From: Bacteroidales bacterium
Lineage (GTDB): Bacteria; Bacteroidota; Bacteroidia; Bacteroidales; UBA932
DNA: 64,000 nucleotides
Reading direction: 5' to 3'
NCBI GenBank assembly: GCA_017446775.1
Contig: JAFSQE010000033.1
Location: 16,020-80,019 of the forward strand
Shown here: one piece after another, positions 1 to 8,311 of the stretch
Layout of the letters: each line of letters starts with the position of its first letter
Numbering within the stretch: position 1 is the stretch's first letter
The notes under the pieces: generated by a model
Database searches by the model: none
Told to the model about the DNA's origin: nothing
Seen by the model: only the letters and a program-made list of their open reading frames with translations
Program-made: the position numbers and the translations under genes

Positions 1-18
1 GATCGTCGTCCATATCGT

Positions 19-1146
19 TTAGAAGTATATGAGTGTGCTTACGGGGTAATGGTCGGAATACGGGACGCGGGTGATGCTGGTACGGTCGCAACTCACATTT
101 TCCGGAACCAGTATGTAGTCGATGCGCAGCAACGGCCAGAAGATAGAGAAGGTGGCGCCGAAGCCGCGTCCGCCGTCGGCAAAGCTGTCTTTGTGCCCCT
201 GCGACAACCGATGGTAGGTATATGACATCGGGGTGTCGTTAAAGTCGCCGCAAACAACGCTTGGCAGTGTGCTGGTGGCTATGTGGTCGTGCATTTTGCC
301 AACCTGTTCGCTGCGCCTGAGGGTGGTCTGGGCAAGATGCTCGTGAACGGTCTTGACTTCGTCGGTAAAGCCGCCCTTTTTGGACATCCGCTTGATTATG
401 TTGGTGAAAGAGAGCGAATATGACTGCAGGTGGCAGTTGTAGATGCGCACCGTTACATCGTTTATGCGGATATCGCTCCAGATGCACAGATTCGTGCTGC
501 GGGAGAACGAAACGGTGCCGGAGTTGACTATCGGATACCGGCTGAGAGTGATGTTGCCCGCATACGCACCGTTGTCGCGGTAAAGATAGCGGTGGCGGTA
601 GGGCAGCTGTTGCAGGAACCGGCCCAGGGTGGCGGTGTCTTTTGTATGGAACTCCTGCAGGCAGATGATATCGGGCGCCTCGCGCGAAACGAATTCGCTT
701 ATCTTGCCCAGCGCCTGCTCTGCATTCATCCCCTTGGCAGCGGCGCAGAAATGCCCTACGTTGTAGGTCATGACCTTGACTTCGTCGCCCGAAACGCTTT
801 TCTCTTCGTCCCCGAACTTGACAAACAGGTCTGCGAAGAACAGCGACGGTAGCAGGGCCACCAGGCTAAGCACCAGGTAGCGCCGCATCTTGATAAGCCC
901 GACTATCAGCAGCACCACATTGATCAGGAAGATGGGGATGTAGTACAGGCCGAAGAAGTATGGCAGCGACATGAACGCCGGGTCGATGAAAATGGAGAGG
1001 TACGAGATGCACAGGGCGGCAGCCGCGATTGCCACAAACACCCTGAAGACAATCTGCCCTGCAGACAAACCGTGTTCTGACTGCTTCTTGTACCAAGTCT
1101 TGTTCTGCTTGGGCTTCTCTTTTTTTGGATAATGTATCCGCGCCAT
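19..1146 (-). CDS. Membrane-anchored endonuclease/exonuclease/phosphatase (EEP) family hydrolase
   Basis: The protein has 375 residues. Three hydrophobic segments (about residues 33-54, 63-85 and 91-108) anchor the N-terminus in the inner membrane. An EEP domain follows from about residue 124: MTYNVGHF, DIICLQE with the metal-binding Glu, GDFNDTP, and a final SDHYPV with the catalytic His. The fold cleaves phosphodiester or phosphomonoester bonds in nucleic acids, phosphoinositides or similar substrates; the substrate here is unknown. It is the last gene of the minus-strand run membrane protein-mutL-rhomboid-EEP, and its ATG lies 1 bp after the rhomboid stop codon, so the two are probably co-translated. 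All catalytic motifs look intact. Confidence 0.88.
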   Translation of the reverse strand: MARIHYPKKEKPKQNKTWYKKQSEHGLSAGQIVFRVFVAIAAAALCISYLSIFIDPAFMSLPYFFGLYYIPIFLINVVLLIVGLIKMRRYLVLSLVALLPSLFFADLFVKFGDEEKSVSGDEVKVMTYNVGHFCAAAKGMNAEQALGKISEFVSREAPDIICLQEFHTKDTATLGRFLQQLPYRHRYLYRDNGAYAGNITLSRYPIVNSGTVSFSRSTNLCIWSDIRINDVTVRIYNCHLQSYSLSFTNIIKRMSKKGGFTDEVKTVHEHLAQTTLRRSEQVGKMHDHIATSTLPSVVCGDFNDTPMSYTYHRLSQGHKDSFADGGRGFGATFSIFWPLLRIDYILVPENVSCDRTSITRVPYSDHYPVSTLIYF

Positions 1147-1147
1147 T

Positions 1148-1813
1148 TTATTCGCTGTACATTTTACCGCGTTTCTTCCAGAACAGAATCAGGGCAAGGC
1201 CAAAAAGCATCCCTCCCAGGTGTGCGAAGTGGGCGATGTTGCCACCCATCCCGGTGAGCCCGGTGAGCAGTTCTATGGCGCCGAATATTATTACAAACCA
1301 CTTTGCTGTGAGCCTCACGGGCGGGAAAAGAAGCTGCAGCTGGGTGTTGGGCCAGAGCATGCCAAAGCCCAGTAACACACCGTATATTGCGCCGGAAGCC
1401 CCCACGGTGGGGGTCATCATTGCGGCATTTGCGGCGGCGGTGTTGCCGGCGGCCAGATAGCTGCTTATCTGCAGGCCTACCACCAGATTATGGCACAGCG
1501 CAGCCCCAAGTCCGGTAACGAAATAGAACAGCAGGAATTTTTTGCTGCCCCACGTGCGCTCCAGTGGCGTACCGAATATCAGCAGCGTGTACATGTTGAA
1601 GAACAGATGCCAGAAGCCCCCGTGCATGAACATGTGGCTTACGAGCTGATAGTGGCGGTACAGCGGCGACGAGAAGGCGAATAGGGAGAACAGTTCGTAC
1701 ATCCTATCCCCTGTAAGCGCCGTGAAAATCAGCACTATGGTGTTGATTATTATAAGATTCCTGGTTACTGTGGGAATCGAATACATGAAATTCCTCCACC
1801 CGAAGCCGTTCAT
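1148..1813 (-). CDS. Rhomboid family intramembrane serine protease
   Basis: The protein has 221 residues and about six membrane segments. The catalytic serine is Ser140 in GASGAIYG and the catalytic histidine is His198 in AHLGG. The HxxxN element typical of the second helix is present around residues 69-73. Rhomboids cut transmembrane segments of substrate proteins within the bilayer; the substrate cannot be told from sequence. The start codon overlaps the mutL stop (ATGA, 4 bp), which fixes the start and indicates translational coupling. MYSIPT at residue 10 is a less likely alternative start. Confidence 0.92.
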   Translation of the reverse strand: MNGFGWRNFMYSIPTVTRNLIIINTIVLIFTALTGDRMYELFSLFAFSSPLYRHYQLVSHMFMHGGFWHLFFNMYTLLIFGTPLERTWGSKKFLLFYFVTGLGAALCHNLVVGLQISSYLAAGNTAAANAAMMTPTVGASGAIYGVLLGFGMLWPNTQLQLLFPPVRLTAKWFVIIFGAIELLTGLTGMGGNIAHFAHLGGMLFGLALILFWKKRGKMYSE

Positions 1814-3618
1814 ATCTTTTTCTCCAATTCTTCTGTTGAGACAATGTTTATGTAGCGTGTTGCAAGGTCCGCGCCATGAGTGGCACGCAGCACCAGCACT
1901 TCGTTTGCAAGCAGCTGCGCCTGCACCGGGTTGAGGTTGTGGGACAGGCGTTTAGCGGCCGCAGAAGCCAGGGTGGACGCGTAGGTTTTAATGCTGTCAC
2001 CCGCTATATCATCGCTCAGCGAAGCTGCCAAATTGTCCATTACCTCCTTGAGCGCCTCTTCGTCGGTAGGGAAACCGTCGGGAACGGCATATACGATGAT
2101 GGTGTCATCGCCGAAATCGCGGATATCGAACCCCAGCTGCGAGATGCGGTTTATGTTTTCAAGGATTATCGAGTAGATATCGCGGCGCAGCACCACCTGC
2201 TGCGGGTAGAGCGAGCGTTGTGAGATGAAATGCTCCTGCGACAGGAACGCGAAATACTTGTGGTACAGGATCGCCTCCTGCGCCTTTTTGATGTTGATTA
2301 TGGCGAGCCCTTCGCGCACCGGGGCAAGAATCAGCCTGCCCGAGAGTACGATGACATCGGCCCGGGAATTGTCCTCCTCTTCCAGCGAATGGCCGTATCC
2401 GGCGCCGGATGCAAATAATCGTCCGTCGTTTTGGCCGTCGTCCCCGTCGAACAGCCTGAACAGCGGGGAGTAATCTACTTTGGGCGGACGGATATAACCG
2501 CCGGCCGTCGTGCCGCCATGGCCAGCCGCGCCGCCGCCCTGACTGCCAAAGCTGCCGACGGAGAGATCGCCGTGGCCGTTCATCGCGGGGAAATCCAGCA
2601 CCTCGCCCGATTCAAAATCGATGCTCGGGCCAAAGGCACCGCGCCCCAGCGCTTCGCGTACGCAGGCTGTAAGGATATCAAAGATGATATGTTCCTGGGT
2701 GAATTTTACCTCTGTCTTTTGCGGATGGATATTCACGTCCACATCTGTCGGGTCGCACTCCAGAAATATGAAATACGACGGGATATATCCCTCCCGCACC
2801 AGATTCTCATAGGGCTTGCACACAGCCTTGTGAAGCATCGGACTGCGGAAATAGCGCCCGTTTACAAAGAAATACTGGTTGCCGGGGGTTTTGCGGGCAT
2901 CCAGCGGGCTGCCGATGAAGCCGGAAATATTTACGATATCTGTTTCTGTGGATATCTCCACCAGTTCGTTTGCCGTGTCGCGTCCGCAAAGGTCGCTGAT
3001 GCGCTGCTTGAGGTTTGCCGCCGGGCGGATGCTGAAAGTGTCGCGTCCGTTGTGCTTAAGCGAGAATGCCAGAGCCGGATGCGATGCCGCCACTCGGATG
3101 AATTCTTGCTCTATGTGGCGCATTTCAGCAGCATCGGATTTGAGAAACTTGCGCCGCGCCGGCACGTTGTAAAACAGGTTGCTCACCGATATGTTGCACC
3201 CGCGGGGGGCTGCAACCGGTTTGACAGAGAGCATCTGCGACGCCGCGGCCTCTACCTGCACCCCGGTTTCATCCTCTTCGCGGCGGGTTTTTATGGTGAT
3301 CTGGGCCACCGCCGCAATCGAGGCCAGCGCCTCGCCGCGGAAGCCATAGGTCAATATCCTTTCCAGGTCCTCTGCAGCTGCTATTTTGGATGTTGCGTGG
3401 CGCTCAAGGCACAGAGCGGCATCCTCTGCGCTCATCCCGCAGCCGTCGTCTATAACCTGGATCAGGGTTCTCCCGGCATCCAGAATGCTCACGGATACGG
3501 TAGTGGCACCGGCGTCGATGCTGTTTTCCATCAGCTCCTTGACGACAGAAGCCGGGCGGCCCACAACCTCACCAGCCGCAATCAGGTTTGCGATATTGCT
3601 TGGAAGGACTCGGATCAT
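1810..3618 (-). CDS. mutL: DNA mismatch repair protein MutL
   Basis: The protein has 602 residues, a normal MutL length. The N-terminal GHKL ATPase carries all signature motifs: ELMENSIDAGA with the catalytic Glu and Mg-binding Asn, DDGCGM, and GFRGEAL. A Gly/Asp-rich linker (about residues 345-420) joins it to the C-terminal dimerisation domain. Where endonuclease MutLs have DQHAxxE, this protein reads INIKKAQEAIL, so it probably lacks nicking activity. In the cell it links MutS mismatch recognition to downstream strand removal. It is preceded by a small membrane protein that commonly sits beside mutL in Bacteroidota. Confidence 0.96.
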   Translation of the reverse strand: MIRVLPSNIANLIAAGEVVGRPASVVKELMENSIDAGATTVSVSILDAGRTLIQVIDDGCGMSAEDAALCLERHATSKIAAAEDLERILTYGFRGEALASIAAVAQITIKTRREEDETGVQVEAAASQMLSVKPVAAPRGCNISVSNLFYNVPARRKFLKSDAAEMRHIEQEFIRVAASHPALAFSLKHNGRDTFSIRPAANLKQRISDLCGRDTANELVEISTETDIVNISGFIGSPLDARKTPGNQYFFVNGRYFRSPMLHKAVCKPYENLVREGYIPSYFIFLECDPTDVDVNIHPQKTEVKFTQEHIIFDILTACVREALGRGAFGPSIDFESGEVLDFPAMNGHGDLSVGSFGSQGGGAAGHGGTTAGGYIRPPKVDYSPLFRLFDGDDGQNDGRLFASGAGYGHSLEEEDNSRADVIVLSGRLILAPVREGLAIINIKKAQEAILYHKYFAFLSQEHFISQRSLYPQQVVLRRDIYSIILENINRISQLGFDIRDFGDDTIIVYAVPDGFPTDEEALKEVMDNLAASLSDDIAGDSIKTYASTLASAAAKRLSHNLNPVQAQLLANEVLVLRATHGADLATRYINIVSTEELEKKI

Positions 3619-3622
3619 GGCG

Positions 3623-4036
3623 CTATCGGAACAGTTCTACAAGACCTTGACTTAGGTAATACGCCACCGCGAGTGCGGCGATAACCGTAATCAGGATAAT
3701 AATCGTGCGCAGCGGCCCGTGGCTCTTGCGCTCGCCCAGGCGCTCTGCGGTACCCTTGCGATAGGCGCTGCGGATATATTGCCCCGGGATGTAGGCCGCA
3801 CCGCTGCGGTTCTGCTTGCCGGCAGATTCGCTTTCCAGCACCTGCTGCACCTCGGAGAAAGTGGCCACATCTTTCAAATCTTCTGCCGCTTGACGTGCAG
3901 AGGCCTTCGCATCGCCGGGATACTCCTTGCCATATTTGGCATAGAGTTCCTTGAGGCGCTCTTTGCGCTCGTCGTAGTAGCGCGGCGTATATTTGAACAC
4001 CCTGTGCGTCGGTCTGGGGAAGAATGTGATGGCCAT
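3623..4036 (-). CDS. Conserved single-pass membrane protein upstream of mutL, function unknown
   Basis: I chose the ATG at 4036 (MAITFFPRPTHRVFKY), giving 137 residues. The frame stays open upstream to 4282, but that part overlaps ispF and lies beyond the likely promoter. The N-terminus is basic and aromatic (FPRPTHRVFKYTPRYY), the middle is charged and probably helical, and one membrane helix (about residues 112-132) lies close to the C-terminus, suggesting a cytoplasmic protein with a C-terminal anchor. Similar small proteins sit just ahead of mutL in other Bacteroidales, as I recall. The mutL start is 4 bp beyond its stop. No enzymatic motif is visible. Confidence 0.75.
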   Translation of the reverse strand: MAITFFPRPTHRVFKYTPRYYDERKERLKELYAKYGKEYPGDAKASARQAAEDLKDVATFSEVQQVLESESAGKQNRSGAAYIPGQYIRSAYRKGTAERLGERKSHGPLRTIIILITVIAALAVAYYLSQGLVELFR

Positions 4037-4043
4037 ATTGCGG

Positions 4044-4074
4044 TTGTTTAATTCAGACAAAGGTAATAAATTTG
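4044..4074 (+). promoter_or_regulatory. Promoter of ispF (Bacteroidota type)
   Basis: The -7 element TAAATTTG is at 4067-4074 and a GTTG approximating the -33 TTTG lies 20 bp upstream at 4043-4046. This places transcription start about 10 bp before the ispF ATG at 4091. Confidence 0.55.
4058..4065 (-). promoter_or_regulatory. -7 element for the mutL-side operon
   Basis: On the minus strand this reads TACCTTTG, a full match to TAnnTTTG, about 22 bp before the ATG at 4036. It overlaps the divergent ispF promoter, so the two directions may compete for polymerase. Confidence 0.55.
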
Positions 4075-4090
4075 TCGGAAAGACTTCAGT

Positions 4091-4576
4091 ATGAAATGTG
4101 ATATCAGGACAGGCAACGGATACGATGTCCACCGGCTGGCTCCGGGGCTTAAGCTGACCCTTGGCGGAATTACCATAGAGCATGAGAAGGGATGCGTGGC
4201 GCACTCCGACGGCGATGTGATAATCCATGCGCTGTGCGACGCGCTTCTGGGGGCGCTGGCCCTTGGTGATATCGGGCACCACTTCCCCGATACAAGCGAA
4301 GAGTTTAAAGGAATCGACAGCAAGATTCTGCTCCGCCGCACATACGATTTGGTGCGCTCGAAAAGCTACTCGATAGTGAATGCCGACATAACCCTGCTGC
4401 TTCAGGCCCCCAAAATCGCCCCGTATGTGGTCAAGATGCGCCAGACACTGGCTGCGGTGCTGGAAGTTCCGGTAGATGCGGTCTCGATAAAGGCCACAAC
4501 CACAGAGCGCCTGGGTTTCGTGGGGCGCGAAGAGGGCGTAGCTGCCTACGCTGCGGTGCTGATCTGCAAAGATTAG
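4091..4576 (+). CDS. ispF: 2-C-methyl-D-erythritol 2,4-cyclodiphosphate synthase
   Basis: The protein has 161 residues, the usual size for IspF. It cyclises CDP-methylerythritol 2-phosphate to MEcPP with release of CMP in the non-mevalonate isoprenoid pathway. The metal-binding Asp and His are in GNGYDVHRL at the N-terminus, a second metal His is in HALCDALLGAL, the family GDIGHHFPD motif follows, and KATTTERLGFVGR near the C-terminus completes the active site. It is convergent with the CNNM gene, whose stop lies 3 bp away. The start follows a well-placed promoter. Confidence 0.96.
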   Translation: MKCDIRTGNGYDVHRLAPGLKLTLGGITIEHEKGCVAHSDGDVIIHALCDALLGALALGDIGHHFPDTSEEFKGIDSKILLRRTYDLVRSKSYSIVNADITLLLQAPKIAPYVVKMRQTLAAVLEVPVDAVSIKATTTERLGFVGREEGVAAYAAVLICKD

Positions 4577-4579
4577 AGC

Positions 4580-5797
4580 TTATTTCTCTTCCTGTTCGCC
4601 GTATCTAAGGTCGATACCATCCAGCGCCTCGGCGCTGTGCTCGGGGATTGATTCGCCGTTGAAGCGATTCTCTACATCGGTACGCATGATAATGGGCTGG
4701 GGGTCATCATCGTCGTCGCCGTCATAGTCTTTGTCGTCGTCATCATCGTCGGGCAGTTCGATCTGGCGGTAGCGCTTCTGACGGCGTTCCCAGCGCTCGC
4801 GGGCATATTGCTGCATGTCGCTGACCTCGTCCATCTCGTCTATGATCTCCAGGCCGAATATGGTTTCTATGATATCCTCCAGCGTGATGATGCCGGTAAA
4901 GCAGCCGTATTCATCTATAATCAGGCCAATCTGCTCTTTGTTTTTGAGCAGCTGCTCCCAGATGTCGCTGATGGCAATCTCCTCGTTGAAAAGGGTAATG
5001 TCGCGCTTGATGTCGCCCAGCCGGACTTTGAACCGGTCGTTGGCCAGCATCTCCAGCGCCTCTGTGCGGAGGATATAGCCTGTGATATATTCGGGGCTGT
5101 CGGCATATACCGGGATGCGGGAGTGATGGTTGAAGGCGGGGTCCTTGTAGAACTGTGCCAGAGTCATCCGCTCGGGGGCGATGGCCGCCACCACGCGGGG
5201 TGTCATCACGTCAAAAGCCTTGATATTGTCGAGCTTGATTATGTTCTGGATAATCTTGTTCTCGCTTTTTTCAAACACACCCTCCTCTTCGCCGATATTG
5301 GCCATGGCAGATACCTCCTCGCGGCTCACGGTCTGCTCTTCTTCATCGCCGCCTATCATGCGGGTAATCCACTCGGCCACGATTACAAACGGGTAGGTGA
5401 TAACTATCAGCACGCTTATCATGCCGGCAGTGAAGCCGGTCAGGCGCTTCCAGTATGTGGCACCGATGGTCTTGGGGATAATCTCGGCAAAAACCAGTAT
5501 CATTATCGTCATCACTGCCGATACGATGCCGACTGCGGTGCTGTTCCACAGCTTGGCTGCCAGACCGCCGATAATTGCGGCGCCCATTGTGTTGGCGATG
5601 GTGTTCAGAACCAGGATAGAGGCCAGGGGACGGTCTATGTCGGTTTTGTATTTCTTGAGCAATGCCGCCGACTTGCTTTTATCCTCTTCGCGCATCGTGA
5701 GATACGAGATGGGGGTGGACATCAGCACGGCTTCGAGTATGGAGCACATAAACGAAACCAGGATGGTGGCAATAATTGTGAGGATAAACAGGGTCAT
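4580..5797 (-). CDS. CNNM/DUF21 and CBS-domain membrane protein (HlyC/CorC-like)
   Basis: The protein has 405 residues. The N-terminal DUF21/CNNM part has about four hydrophobic segments (residues 1-145) including the PLASILVLNTIANTMGAA core of the ion-binding region. A tandem CBS pair follows (about residues 190-320: DVMTPRV and FTGIITLEDIIETIFG). The remainder is an acidic tail with an Asp run near residue 350. A canonical CorC/HlyC C-terminal domain is missing, so this is a short version. Family members are Mg/Co efflux or Na-coupled transporters; 'hemolysin' is a legacy name. It lies 16 bp downstream of cysS on the same strand. Confidence 0.85.
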   Translation of the reverse strand: MTLFILTIIATILVSFMCSILEAVLMSTPISYLTMREEDKSKSAALLKKYKTDIDRPLASILVLNTIANTMGAAIIGGLAAKLWNSTAVGIVSAVMTIMILVFAEIIPKTIGATYWKRLTGFTAGMISVLIVITYPFVIVAEWITRMIGGDEEEQTVSREEVSAMANIGEEEGVFEKSENKIIQNIIKLDNIKAFDVMTPRVVAAIAPERMTLAQFYKDPAFNHHSRIPVYADSPEYITGYILRTEALEMLANDRFKVRLGDIKRDITLFNEEIAISDIWEQLLKNKEQIGLIIDEYGCFTGIITLEDIIETIFGLEIIDEMDEVSDMQQYARERWERRQKRYRQIELPDDDDDDKDYDGDDDDDPQPIIMRTDVENRFNGESIPEHSAEALDGIDLRYGEQEEK

Positions 5798-5813
5798 CGG
5801 GCGTTTTGATTAC

Positions 5814-7286
5814 TTATTCCAGAGTCCATTCGCTCCCCTGTTTTGTATCCTTTACGCGGATGCCCAGAGCGGCGAGCCGGTCGCGAAGGGCGTCGCACTT
5901 GGCCCAGTTCTTTTCTGCCCGGGCCGCCTGGCGTTCTTCAAGGATGATATCCATCAGGCCGCTGATGGCTTCTGCCCCGGACGCACCCGACTGCTCGTCT
6001 TTGAGCCCCAGGATGCCGGAAAGTACATCTTTGAAGATCTTGTTAAGCAGCATCTTGTCTGCCGCTCCGATTTGCAGCGACCCCTCTTTGGCGCGGTTCA
6101 CGATGTTCACGGCCTCGAAAATATGCGCCAGGGCTATGGGGGTGTTGAGGTCGTCGCAAAGGGCATCGTAGATATCCTCGTATATCTTGGCCAGTTCTGT
6201 GGCAGCAGCGGTGGCGGAGGCCTCTATCTTTTCTGCATCACGCGCAGCCTGGAACAGCTTCTTTAAGCCCTTTTCTGCCGACTGCAGTGCCTCGTTGCTG
6301 AAATCGAGGGTGCTGCGGTAGTGGGCCTGGAGAATAAAGAAGCGGATGGTCATCGGGCTGTATGCCTTCTGCAGCAGGGGATGGGTGCCGTTAAACAGCT
6401 CTTCAAGGGTGATGAAGTTGCCGTAGGACTTGCCCATCTTCTTGCCGTCGATGGTAATCATGTTGTTGTGCATCCAGTAATGGACGCCGCCGAGGCCGCG
6501 GGCTGCGGTGTTTTGTGCCAACTCACATTCGTGGTGGGGGAACAGCAGATCCATCCCGCCGCCGTGTATGTCAAACACCTCGCCAAGGTACTTGGCACTC
6601 ATTGCAGAACACTCCAGGTGCCAGCCGGGAAAACCTTCGCTCCAGGGAGAGGGCCAGTGCATGATATGCTCCGGGGCGGCTTTCTTCCAAAGGGCAAAGT
6701 CGTAGGGAGAGTGTTTGTCGCTCTGGCCGTCCAGCTCGCGGGTGTTGGATATCATCTCGTCCAGTTCCCTGCCGGAGAGCACGCCGTATTTGTAATCCCG
6801 GTTGTATTTTGCCACATCAAAGTATACGCTGCCGTTGCTTTCGTATGCATATCCGTTCTCCAGAATCTGCTTCACCAGCGCAATCTGCTCTATGATATGG
6901 CCCGAAGCACGAGGCTCGATGGAGGGGGGATTCACGCCCAGGGCCTTCATGGCCTCCTCGTAGCGGATAGTGTAGTACTGCACCACCTCCATCGGCTCGA
7001 GTTGCTCCAGACGAGCCTTCTTGGCAATCTTGTCCTCCCCCTCATCGGCATCGTTCTCCAGGTGCCCGACATCGGTGATGTTACGCACAAAGCGCACTTT
7101 ATAGCCAAGGTTGCGCATCAGCCGTACCAGTACGTCGTAGGTGATACCGGGGCGGGCATGTCCCAGGTGGGCATCACCGTAGACGGTGGGTCCGCATACA
7201 TAAATCCCGACGTGCCCTTCGTGAATGGGTTTGAACAGCTCTTTAAGCCGGGACGCGGTATTATACAGATAGATGGCTCTTGACAT
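5814..7286 (-). CDS. cysS: Cysteinyl-tRNA synthetase
   Basis: The protein has 490 residues. It charges tRNA-Cys in the cytoplasm. The class I HIGH signature appears as [15 protein letters not shown] as [11 protein letters not shown], and zinc ligands are present in CGPTVYG, the C of HLECSAMS, and the H and C of [10 protein letters not shown]. The C-terminal DALR-type and tail region ends in [12 protein letters not shown]. The start is supported by an upstream -7 element at 7316-7323 (TAAATTTG on the minus strand). Confidence 0.97.
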   Translation of the reverse strand: MSRAIYLYNTASRLKELFKPIHEGHVGIYVCGPTVYGDAHLGHARPGITYDVLVRLMRNLGYKVRFVRNITDVGHLENDADEGEDKIAKKARLEQLEPMEVVQYYTIRYEEAMKALGVNPPSIEPRASGHIIEQIALVKQILENGYAYESNGSVYFDVAKYNRDYKYGVLSGRELDEMISNTRELDGQSDKHSPYDFALWKKAAPEHIMHWPSPWSEGFPGWHLECSAMSAKYLGEVFDIHGGGMDLLFPHHECELAQNTAARGLGGVHYWMHNNMITIDGKKMGKSYGNFITLEELFNGTHPLLQKAYSPMTIRFFILQAHYRSTLDFSNEALQSAEKGLKKLFQAARDAEKIEASATAAATELAKIYEDIYDALCDDLNTPIALAHIFEAVNIVNRAKEGSLQIGAADKMLLNKIFKDVLSGILGLKDEQSGASGAEAISGLMDIILEERQAARAEKNWAKCDALRDRLAALGIRVKDTKQGSEWTLE

Positions 7287-7315
7287 AAGATTGCGCTTGT
7301 AAATGATACAAAACG

Positions 7316-7323
7316 CAAATTTA
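7316..7323 (-). promoter_or_regulatory. -7 element of cysS promoter
   Basis: On the minus strand this reads TAAATTTG (TAnnTTTG), 29 bp before the cysS ATG and downstream of the ssb stop. It suggests cysS has its own promoter within the 70-bp gap. Confidence 0.45.
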
Positions 7324-7356
7324 ACTGGTTTTTATCAAAAGACAAAAAACTGTAAC

Positions 7357-7725
7357 CTAACGGAAACCGCCCGGCGCTGCCGGCTGATCGGCATCTTCTT
7401 TTATGATGTCCAGGTGGTTGGCGGTAACTTCAGAGAAATACTTGTCCTCGCCGTCTATCCCCTTGTATTTCGTGTTGCGGATACGGCCGTAAATGTGTAC
7501 CAGCGACCCCTTTTTCAATTGTTCAAATGCGGGTGTGCGTGGCCCCTGCCAGATTGTGACGTTGTGCCAGGTGGTCTCTTCATGCAGGGCCCCGCCGCGG
7601 TCTTTGTAACGCTCGTTGGTCGCTACCGGAAATTTTGCATTGCGGGTGGATCCCGCCATGGCAATCCTTGGCTCTGCGCCCACTCTCCCCAGAATCTCAA
7701 CTCGGTTGATAGTCAATACCTCCAT
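7357..7725 (-). CDS. ssb: Single-stranded DNA-binding protein, short form without acidic tip
   Basis: The protein has 122 residues with one OB fold: NRVEILGRVGAEPRI, FPVATNERYKD, TTWHNVTIWQG, and LKKGSLVHIYGRIRN. It would coat single-stranded DNA during replication or repair. The C-terminus is EDADQPAAPGGFR and lacks the DDxPF-type acidic tip that housekeeping SSBs use to recruit partners. It may be a secondary SSB paralogue. The gene is divergent from the zinc-ribbon gene across a 223-bp gap holding phased ACGTTTA repeats. Confidence 0.88.
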   Translation of the reverse strand: MEVLTINRVEILGRVGAEPRIAMAGSTRNAKFPVATNERYKDRGGALHEETTWHNVTIWQGPRTPAFEQLKKGSLVHIYGRIRNTKYKGIDGEDKYFSEVTANHLDIIKEDADQPAAPGGFR

Positions 7726-7810
7726 AATGTAAAGCTTTAATAAATTAATAATGGCGGCTTACGCTTTGCGGTACAAAAGAAGGGCGGCGCGTGGCCGATA
7801 ACAATAATCT

Positions 7811-7839
7811 AAACGTTTATAGACGTTTAAAAACGTTTA
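7811..7839. repeat. Three ACGTTTA direct repeats at exact 10-bp spacing
   Basis: ACGTTTA occurs at 7813, 7823 and 7833, and the first copy sits in the palindrome TAAACGTTTA (7810-7819). A further ACGT lies at 7844. Spacing of one helical turn puts the copies on one DNA face, typical of an operator or iteron. The rest of the 7726-7948 gap shows no other gene; the array lies 85 bp upstream of ssb and 110 bp upstream of the zinc-ribbon gene. Confidence 0.6.
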
Positions 7840-7897
7840 ACCGACGTCTGGCGGTTTTTAAAAACAGCACAAAACCGCAGGAAAATCGGAAACACCT

Positions 7898-7930
7898 CTT
7901 GCCGCCACTGCAGTATGGTGACTATCTTTG
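7898..7930 (+). promoter_or_regulatory. Promoter of the zinc-ribbon gene
   Basis: The -7 element TATCTTTG is at 7923-7930. CTTG at 7898-7901 approximates the -33 element with 21 bp between. The ATG is at 7949. Confidence 0.5.
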
Positions 7931-7948
7931 AAGTAAAGAATAAAAGAT

Positions 7949-8311
7949 ATGGGGAGACGATGCAGGGAATGCGATTCGCCGCTGGCGGGACGTTCGGACA
8001 AGAAGTTCTGTTCTGACGACTGCAGGACAGCCTGGCATAACCGCCGGTACCGGCAGGAGCTCTCAGCGGCAGCTCAGCTGAACCGGATTCTGCGTTGCAA
8101 CAGGCGCATCCTGGCGTCGATATACGATGCCGGAGAGAGCAAGGTAAGCCTTTCTGACAGCAGGGTAAGCGGATACGACAGCCGGTTTTTTACCGCGGCA
8201 GAGCGCCTCCCGCTGTGGCGGGTGAGATATTACTGCTATGAGTTCAGCTATGAGTTGCGTCGGGGCAGAATCTGTCGGTTGACAAGGCACGGCAGCGCGG
8301 TTTCTACCTGA
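7949..8311 (+). CDS. Small zinc-ribbon protein, function unknown
   Basis: The protein has 120 residues. The N-terminus has a four-cysteine zinc site, CRECDSPLAGRSDKKFCSDDC (CxxC, 11 residues, CxxxC), followed by AWHNRRYRQEL, a pattern seen in short zinc-ribbon proteins of Bacteroidota. The rest is basic with aromatic residues (RVRYYCYEFSYELRRGR), consistent with nucleic-acid binding, but this is inference. It is convergent with, and overlaps by 8 bp, the EnvC-like gene. Confidence 0.72.
   Translation: MGRRCRECDSPLAGRSDKKFCSDDCRTAWHNRRYRQELSAAAQLNRILRCNRRILASIYDAGESKVSLSDSRVSGYDSRFFTAAERLPLWRVRYYCYEFSYELRRGRICRLTRHGSAVST

Noticed and set aside
4037..4282. N-terminal extension of the membrane protein upstream of mutL
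   Set aside because: It overlaps ispF and runs past the divergent promoters; the sequence there looks like antisense of ispF.
4730..4765. Asp-rich tail of the CNNM protein as a metal-binding module
   Set aside because: It is a simple acidic run without a known binding motif; low complexity is a sufficient explanation.
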